Origin: DASQVO01 sp035640715
GTDB lineage: Bacteria > Actinomycetota > Actinomycetes > Streptosporangiales > Streptosporangiaceae
Direction of reading: 5' to 3'
Length of the DNA stretch: 18,022 nt
Assembly: GCA_035640715.1 (NCBI GenBank)
Contig: DASQVO010000341.1
Span: forward strand, 1-18,022
Position 1 is the stretch's first letter. Every line of letters starts with the position of its first letter. This document shows, piece by piece, positions 14,250-18,022 of the stretch. The notes under the pieces were generated by a model that searched no databases, was not told the origin of the DNA, and saw nothing but the letters and a program-made list of their open reading frames with translations. The translations under genes and the position numbers were made by a program.

Positions 14250-15464
14250 TCAGGCGCGGGTGAGCAGTTCCCCGCCGTGCTTGCGGAGCTCGGCGGCGGA
14301 GGTCACGCCGAGGAGTTGCAGCGTGCGGGTGAACTGGTCCATTACCAGCTCCAGCGCCCGGTCCACACCCGGCTCACCGCCGGCCATCAGGCCATAGAGG
14401 TACGCGCGGCCGATCACGCCAGCGTCTGCGCCGAGCGCAATGGCGACCGCGAGATCGGCTCCGTGCCGGATGCCGGAGTCCACCAGCACGCACGGGCCGG
14501 GGCCCACCGCCTCGCGGACCTCGGGGACGAGGTCAACCGGGGCGACCGCGCGGTCCAGTTGCCGCCCGCCGTGATTGGAGAGCTGGACGCCATCGGCACC
14601 GGCCTCCACGGCACGCCGGGCGTCGGCAGCGCCCAGCGTGCCCTTGATGATCAGCTTGCCGGGCCAGCGCTCCCGCAGCTCCGCGATGTCCTCCCAGGTG
14701 ATGCTGGGGCTGAACATGCGGATGGTTTCCTCGATGGTCATCGCGGGGTGGTTGACGGAGAAGTTGGCGAACGTGATCGCCGGACTGCGCAGCATCCGCA
14801 TCCAGTAGGCGGGCCGGGTGCCGATCCTGGCAATGCTTTCCACGGTGAGCTCGGGCGGGATGGTCAGCCCGTTGTGCTTGTCACGGGTGCGGTTGCCGGG
14901 AACCGTCGTGTCGACCGCCACCACCAGGGTGCGGTAACCGCAGGCCGCGGCCCGCTCGACCAGTTCCCGGGTCAGGCCGCTGTCCTTCAGCACGTAGAGC
15001 TGGAACCACAGGTCGTCATGGCCGGCCGCCCGTCCCGCCGCGGCCAGGTCCTCGATCGAGGTGGTGGCCATCGTGGACAGCGTGTACGGCAGGCCATGCC
15101 GTGCGGCGGACCTCGCGGCGGCGGCTTCCCCGGCCGGGTGCATCATTCGGGTGTACCCGGTCGGAGCCAGGGCGAGGGGCGCCGCGACCGTCCGGTCCAG
15201 GACGCGTGTCGTGATGTCGACTTCGGAAACGTCGACGAGTTCATGGGGCAGGAACCGCCACCTGCGGAACGCGCCGATATTGCCTGCCATGCTCAGCTCA
15301 TCGTCGGCGCCGCCGTCGACATAGTCGAACACCGGGCGCGGGATGAGCAGCCGGGCGCTCCTGCGCAGGTCGCCGATGTCGTGGCAGCGGGCAAGCCGGC
15401 GTTTCGTGGCGTCGAGCTCTATCGGCTTCATCCTGATGAGCTGACGGATTTCCCGGATATTCAC
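14250..15464 (-). CDS. lldD: FMN-dependent L-lactate dehydrogenase / alpha-hydroxy-acid oxidising protein (LldD2-like)
   Basis: TIM-barrel flavoprotein, 404 aa, oxidising L-2-hydroxy acids, most likely L-lactate to pyruvate with electrons passed to quinone or oxygen. It resembles mycobacterial LldD2 as I recall it: ELDATKRRLARCHDIGDL, FDYVDGGADDELSM (Tyr48), APTGYTRMMHPAGE (100-113) and FQLYVLKD (Tyr157). Lys274 is in LIIKGTL, the catalytic pair is His298 and Arg301 in QLSNHGGRQLD, and VDSGIRHGAD binds the FMN phosphate. GTG 15464 is preferred because the N-terminal REIRQLIR matches family N termini, whereas ATG 15431 would remove it. No Shine-Dalgarno precedes the GTG; a -10-like TACTGT at 15477-15472 suggests a leaderless mRNA. 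The gene stands alone, without mycofactocin or lactate permease genes nearby. Substrate within the family is uncertain. Confidence 0.88.
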   Translation of the reverse strand: MNIREIRQLIRMKPIELDATKRRLARCHDIGDLRRSARLLIPRPVFDYVDGGADDELSMAGNIGAFRRWRFLPHELVDVSEVDITTRVLDRTVAAPLALAPTGYTRMMHPAGEAAAARSAARHGLPYTLSTMATTSIEDLAAAGRAAGHDDLWFQLYVLKDSGLTRELVERAAACGYRTLVVAVDTTVPGNRTRDKHNGLTIPPELTVESIARIGTRPAYWMRMLRSPAITFANFSVNHPAMTIEETIRMFSPSITWEDIAELRERWPGKLIIKGTLGAADARRAVEAGADGVQLSNHGGRQLDRAVAPVDLVPEVREAVGPGPCVLVDSGIRHGADLAVAIALGADAGVIGRAYLYGLMAGGEPGVDRALELVMDQFTRTLQLLGVTSAAELRKHGGELLTRA

Positions 15465-15471
15465 AATCTGG

Positions 15472-15498
15472 ACAGTACCATCCTCGTTTCCGCTGCAA
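15472..15498 (-). promoter_or_regulatory. Candidate leaderless promoter of the lactate dehydrogenase gene
   Basis: Read on the minus strand, TACTGT (15477-15472) lies seven bases before the GTG at 15464, with a partial -35, TTGCAG (15498-15493), 15 bases farther upstream. The spacer is shorter than ideal. The absence of a ribosome site supports leaderless initiation. Confidence 0.35.
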
Positions 15499-15513
15499 AC
15501 CACCTCGCCGGGG

Positions 15514-15723
15514 GTGCCACCGCAACCCGTTCGGCAGACGGCCCTTCCCGGTACCCATGCGCTCGCCGTTGAGGCGCACCTGCGGCCGCTGCTCACCGAA
15601 CTCGGCGCTACGGTGCCGGCCCGCGGGCTCTACGTCACAGAGCCTGAGTTCATTGAGCCCGGGACGGCCGTGGCGCGGTGGGCAGAAGGCGCCGTCCCGC
15701 TGCTGCGTTCCGCCCTGAGTTAG
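15514..15723 (+). pseudogene. C-terminal remnant of an NADPH-dependent FMN reductase (SsuE-like)
   Basis: The frame encodes GTHALAVEAHLRPLLTELGA followed by TVPARGLYVTEPEF and ends WAEGAVPLLRSALS. To my recognition this is the last 60 or so residues of a flavodoxin-fold NADPH:FMN reductase. The N-terminal flavin and NADPH-binding part (over 100 residues) is missing: upstream, the same frame reads unrelated sequence and hits a stop at 15442-15444 inside the lactate dehydrogenase gene. Codon third positions are strongly G/C, as in coding DNA. The GTG at 15514 is only the nearest possible start and has no ribosome site. The stop abuts the convergent flavin reductase stop with no gap. It could instead be a real 69-aa ORF, but truncation is more likely. 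Confidence 0.6.
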
Positions 15724-15771
15724 TCAGCTTGGCCCGTGGTCAGCCTGGCCGGTGGTCAGCTTGGCCGGTGC
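15724..15771. repeat. Three tandem 16-bp repeats across the flavin reductase 3' end
   Basis: TCAGCTTGGCCCGTGG, TCAGCCTGGCCGGTGG and TCAGCTTGGCCGGTGC follow one another without gaps at 15724-15771, differing at one to three positions. Because 16 is not a multiple of three, each copy is read in a different frame by the minus-strand gene, whose stop codon lies in the first copy. This suggests recent slippage that rewrote the C terminus. Confidence 0.75.
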
Positions 15772-16539
15772 ATAGCCTGCCCGGGCGAACCGGCCCTGGT
15801 GATAGAGGAGCGGCGCAGCGCCGTGGCGCACCGCAGCCTCGATCACCTTGCCGATCACGAGTTCGTGATCGCCGACGGTCACCAGCGAGTGCGTCTCGCA
15901 CACCAGATGCGTGCTGGCGTCGGTGAGCAGCGGCAGCCCGGCGGTGCCCAGGTGCCAGCGGGTCGGCGCGGCGAATCTGTCCGCGCCCTTACGGGCAAAG
16001 CGGGCCGCCAGCGACTCATGCTCCACGCCGATCAGATTGACGGCGAAGTAGCGCGCGACGCGGACGGCGGGCCAGTTCGATGACCCGTGGCCGATGTAGA
16101 ACGAGACAAGCGGCGGGTCAAGGCTGGCTGAACTGAACGACGTGACCGTAAGCCCAGCCGGTCCCGCGTCCCCGCATACGGTCACGATCGCCACACCGGC
16201 CGCATGCGTGGCCAGGGCCTGCCGGAACAGGCCGGTGTCCACGGCACGGTGATTACCAGGGCCGCTTTCCGGCGTAACCGGGGGGACGGACTCTAGCGGC
16301 GCGGCAGGGACCGGCTCAAGCGGCGGTGCGGCCTGCTGGTCATGACGCGCACCGCACCCGCGGGCCGCGCCCGGATGGCCGTGGCTGGAGATGGACGGGG
16401 ATGTCCCGGCAGCGCGGTGGGCCTGTGATCCCATGATGGGCGTCAGTCGGCGCACGGGCTGCCCGGCTCGCGCTGCAGGTTGACATCCAGGCGTGCGATG
16501 AGCACTTTGCCGCATGCGGTCATATCCCAACCGTGACAT
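15724..16539 (-). CDS. Flavin reductase-domain protein (HpaC-like FMN-binding split barrel)
   Basis: Probable NAD(P)H:flavin oxidoreductase supplying reduced FMN or FAD to a two-component monooxygenase, or a related FMN-binding protein. The domain occupies about residues 102-256: FRQALATHAAGVAIVTV, GLTVTSFSSASLDPPLVSF (Thr/Ser residues contacting flavin phosphate), FAVNLIG, GDHELVIGKV and PLLYHQGRF. About 100 residues before it are low-complexity (Ala/Pro/His-rich) and atypical, so the start is unsure. ATGs at 16539, 16515 and 16434 are all possible and none has a good ribosome site; the real protein may be shorter. The C terminus is altered by 16-bp tandem repeats. No partner oxygenase gene is in the window. 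Confidence 0.78.
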   Translation of the reverse strand: MSRLGYDRMRQSAHRTPGCQPAARAGQPVRRLTPIMGSQAHRAAGTSPSISSHGHPGAARGCGARHDQQAAPPLEPVPAAPLESVPPVTPESGPGNHRAVDTGLFRQALATHAAGVAIVTVCGDAGPAGLTVTSFSSASLDPPLVSFYIGHGSSNWPAVRVARYFAVNLIGVEHESLAARFARKGADRFAAPTRWHLGTAGLPLLTDASTHLVCETHSLVTVGDHELVIGKVIEAAVRHGAAPLLYHQGRFARAGYAPAKLTTGQADHGPS

Positions 16540-16543
16540 GACC
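16519..16543. promoter_or_regulatory. Inverted repeat near the flavin reductase start
   Basis: GGTCAT (16519-16524) and ATGACC (16538-16543) are exact inverted copies 13 bases apart, overlapping the first possible ATG at 16539. Beside it, 16549-16588 is unusually A/T-rich for this window, with TTGACT on the minus strand at 16558-16553. A clear -10 partner was not found. It probably holds the promoter and an operator for the minus-strand gene. Confidence 0.35.
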
Positions 16544-16588
16544 TGGCGAAATAGTCAATATTGCCGATTGTTTTGATAGATAATACGA

Positions 16589-17176
16589 TCACCGGGTCTT
16601 CGCGCCGGCCTTCGCCTTGGCTGCCGCCTTGAGCTGCTGCTTGTGAGCACGCACCCGGGCAAGCGTGTCATCGTCTGAGATGTCCGCAACCGAGTAGCAG
16701 GCGTCCGCGTCGCCGAAATGGCCCGCCGCCTCCCGCCAGCCTGGGGGCTGGACGCCCAGCTGCTTGCCCAGCAGTGCCACGAAGATCTGCGCTTTCTGCG
16801 GGCCGAAGCCCGGCAGCTCCGCGATCCGCTTCAGCAACTCGGCGCCGTCCGCGGCGGTACCCCATATCCGGCCGGCGTCGCCGTCGTAGCGGGCGACGAT
16901 CAGCCGGCACAGCTCCTGAACGCGGGCCGCCATGGCCTTGGGATACCGGTGCAGCGCTGGCCGCTCGGTGAAGACCGCGGCCAGCGCGCCGGGGTCGTAA
17001 TCGGCGAGTTCCGGGGCCGTCGGTTCATGACCCAGCCGCGTGGCCAGGTCATAAGGCGCGCTGAAGGCGCGCTCCAGCGGAACCTGCTGATCGAGCAGCA
17101 TGGCAATCAGCAGGGCCAGCGGATCGCGGGTCAGCAGGGCATTGGCATCGGGCTCGATGGGCAGCGAGATTGTCAC
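16589..17176 (-). CDS. HhH-GPD-type base-excision repair family protein (TIGR03252-like)
   Basis: A 195-aa protein of the actinobacterial HhH-GPD-like family; related proteins are DNA glycosylases, but this subfamily has no established substrate. LTRDPLALLIAMLLDQQVPLERAF near the N terminus corresponds to the first helices of the glycosylase fold. The helix-hairpin-helix is LPGFGPQKA at 121-129, followed by ALLGKQLGVQPPGWREAAG. The catalytic Asp of endonuclease III-like enzymes is not obvious; SVADI at 162-166 occupies roughly that region. The C terminus is Lys/Ala-rich and may bind DNA. GTG 17176 is chosen because GGAGG at 17186-17182 is five bases upstream and family proteins begin here; the frame is open to 17377 but those residues are low-complexity. 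Confidence 0.85.
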   Translation of the reverse strand: MTISLPIEPDANALLTRDPLALLIAMLLDQQVPLERAFSAPYDLATRLGHEPTAPELADYDPGALAAVFTERPALHRYPKAMAARVQELCRLIVARYDGDAGRIWGTAADGAELLKRIAELPGFGPQKAQIFVALLGKQLGVQPPGWREAAGHFGDADACYSVADISDDDTLARVRAHKQQLKAAAKAKAGAKTR

Positions 17177-17313
17177 GTGATCCTCCAGGTCGCGCGCACC
17201 ATCATTGCGCATCGCCCACGCCCGCGGAACGTGCCCGGCCGTCGTGCCTGCGGCGGCATTCCCGCCGCGCCGCTGCTGGCCGGAGCCGGCGGCTGGCCTG
17301 CCCCGTTCCGGGC

Positions 17314-17377
17314 ATGTCACCTCCATCCTGTTAGGGTCACGCATTGCCAACTGGCTGGCGGAGCGCGGAGGTGACAT
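17314..17377. promoter_or_regulatory. 11-bp inverted repeat covering a perfect Shine-Dalgarno
   Basis: ATGTCACCTCC (17314-17324) and GGAGGTGACAT (17367-17377) are exact reverse complements 42 bases apart. The right arm is the ribosome site of the leader ORF at 17379; the left arm, read on the minus strand, is an equally good ribosome site followed by ATG. A -10-like TAGGGT (17331-17336) lies between them. A transcript starting upstream of 17314 could hide the ribosome site. Confidence 0.5.
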
Positions 17378-17378
17378 C

Positions 17379-17498
17379 GTGGAATCTGGCGGCCCGGCCG
17401 GTCGTTCTCCTGATAGCGGGCAACACGCGCGTCGGCCGGCTTGCCAGGAAGAAGCCGGGACGCCGTGTCCCAGCCCGGATGGATGGAGTCATACATGA
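17379..17498 (+). CDS. Putative 39-aa leader peptide overlapping the membrane protein gene
   Basis: GTG 17379 is preceded by GGAGGTGA, a perfect complement to the 16S tail, with a suitable spacer. The frame runs 39 codons (VESGGPAGRSPDSGQHARRP and on to DGWSHT) and its stop TGA overlaps the next gene's ATG as ATGA. The peptide is hydrophilic, rich in Gly, Pro, Ser and Arg, with two Cys, and matches nothing I recognise. It may be a real small protein or only a ribosome loading site that couples translation to the downstream gene. The ribosome site and overlap are seen directly; the role is inferred. Confidence 0.45.
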   Translation: MESGGPAGRSPDSGQHARRPACQEEAGTPCPSPDGWSHT

Positions 17499-17683
17499 CG
17501 CCCCACATGAAGTGGGCTATCGGCGGAATCGTCGTCGGCCTGATCTTGTTTGCGGTCAGTCCGTGGCTGGCCATCGCGCTCATAGCTGCGGCGATCGTGA
17601 TCCCTACCGCGGCGTACCTAATGCTCGACGAGTCGCAACGGCGCCGGCTGCGCGAGATGCGGCGCAGGCAGATCCGCGGCTGA
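17495..17683 (+). CDS. Small two-helix membrane protein of unknown function
   Basis: A 62-aa protein with two closely spaced hydrophobic helices, about residues 6-22 (WAIGGIVVGLILFAV) and 24-43 (WLAIALIAAAIVIPTAAYLM), then a strongly basic tail, DESQRRRLREMRRRQIRG, that should stay in the cytoplasm. Such short membrane proteins are common hypotheticals in actinomycetes. ATG 17495 has GGAG at 17485-17488 six bases upstream and overlaps the leader ORF stop; an in-frame ATG at 17483 would add four residues but lacks a site. It probably belongs to the same transcript as the leader ORF. I do not recognise a named family. Confidence 0.65.
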   Translation: MTPHMKWAIGGIVVGLILFAVSPWLAIALIAAAIVIPTAAYLMLDESQRRRLREMRRRQIRG

Positions 17684-17721
17684 CCGCCGGCGAGTGGCCC
17701 CGTCGGCCCTGATCCACCTGG

Positions 17722-17744
17722 GCCGGTCCGGCGGCCGTACCGGC
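17722..17744 (+). terminator. Possible hairpin after the small membrane protein gene
   Basis: GCCGGT (17722-17727) and ACCGGC (17739-17744) are inverted copies around an 11-base loop, 38 bases after the stop codon. It may end the small-protein transcript before the next gene. Weak evidence. Confidence 0.3.
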
Positions 17745-17781
17745 ACGCCACTTAAAGGGCGCCCACGTTAGGAAACCGGCC

Positions 17782-18022
17782 ATGCCTGTTCGCCGCCTGA
17801 ATCACGCCGTCCTCTACGTCCGCGACCTGGCCAGCACGGTCAGCTTCTACCGCGAGACGCTCGGCTTCGAGGTACGCACCGAGATCCCCGGGCGCGCGGC
17901 GTTCCTGCGCGCACCAGGGTCTGCCAACGACCACGATCTCGGCCTGTTCGAGATCGGTGACACGGGCGAAGCCACCCCCGGGCGGCACGTGGGCCTGTAC
18001 CACCTCGCCTGGGAGGTGGGAA
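17782..18022 (+). CDS. VOC-superfamily (glyoxalase/dioxygenase fold) protein, 3' end outside window
   Basis: The first 80 codons encode MPVRRLNHAVLYVRDLASTV, then SFYRETLGFEVRTE, ending in GLYHLAWEVG at the window edge. This is the opening beta-alpha-beta-beta-beta module of the vicinal oxygen chelate superfamily. His8 is at the usual first metal-ligand position, and His in LYHLAWEV begins the second module. The function could be glyoxalase-like, ring-cleaving dioxygenase or a resistance protein; the visible part does not decide. AGGA at 17770-17773 is eight bases before the ATG. The gene is truncated by the window and not by mutation. Confidence 0.85.
   Translation, partial: MPVRRLNHAVLYVRDLASTVSFYRETLGFEVRTEIPGRAAFLRAPGSANDHDLGLFEIGDTGEATPGRHVGLYHLAWEVG

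Noticed and set aside
14250..15464. Mycofactocin-system MftD as the identity of the FMN enzyme
   Set aside because: The N-terminal and TGYTRMMHPAGE blocks fit LldD2 better, and no mftA/B/C-like genes are nearby.
14277..15572. 431-codon plus-strand frame opposite the lactate dehydrogenase
   Set aside because: It is antisense to a gene with intact catalytic motifs, and no family resemblance was seen.
17202..17315. 37-codon minus-strand ORF as a listed gene
   Set aside because: It has a good ribosome site but Arg-rich, random-looking content and no overlap with the HhH gene. It is mentioned only as part of the symmetric leader finding.
17177..17377. 67-codon N-terminal extension of the HhH-GPD gene
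   Set aside because: Low-complexity sequence outside the family; GTG 17176 has GGAGG at ideal spacing.

Overview
The window reads as chromosomal DNA from a high-GC actinomycete. Signs of this are strong G/C bias at third codon positions, GTG starts, short ATGA/GTGA/TGATG overlaps, Ala-rich lipoprotein signal peptides, a DUF4232 lipoprotein, a TIGR03252-type HhH protein and a mycobacterial LldD2-like flavoprotein. No rRNA, tRNA, CRISPR array, transposase or phage gene was seen. The genus cannot be fixed from the sequence alone.

Layout, left to right. (1) 1-1930: end of a NitT/TauT-type ABC importer operon (truncated permease, then substrate-binding lipoprotein), closed by a perfect palindromic terminator. 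(2) 2083-4559: a promoter with a large dyad, then a CitA/DcuS-like sensor kinase and its CitB/DcuR-like response regulator, overlapping by ATGA. This pair probably senses a small organic anion and may control the importer beside it. (3) 4673-6991, minus strand: a DUF885 metallopeptidase-like protein and a DUF4232 lipoprotein. (4) 6992-7306: a divergent control region with clustered short repeats and alternative hairpins, leading into a gamma-glutamyltransferase-family gene (7307-9199). (5) 9419-13453: a drug-export type module consisting of an ABC ATPase, an ABC-2 permease, two very strong tandem hairpins, a repeat array, a DesK/NarL-type histidine kinase and its regulator. (6) 13560-14185: a VapBC-like toxin-antitoxin pair that is probably leaderless. 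(7) 14250-16539: an LldD2-like FMN lactate dehydrogenase on the minus strand, a C-terminal remnant of an NADPH:FMN reductase on the plus strand, and a flavin-reductase-domain protein on the minus strand. (8) 16589-18022: an HhH-GPD protein (minus), a divergent control region with an 11-bp inverted repeat covering a perfect Shine-Dalgarno, a 39-codon leader ORF overlapping a 62-aa membrane protein gene, and the start of a VOC/glyoxalase-fold gene cut by the window end.

Most genes belong to known families. The less ordinary parts are between the genes: the 17314-17498 leader arrangement, the tandem hairpins plus CATGAC repeats at 11130-11316 with a matching palindrome upstream of the ABC operon, the FMN-reductase remnant, and a 16-bp triplication across the flavin reductase stop. 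I found no clear evidence of a wholly new multi-gene system.
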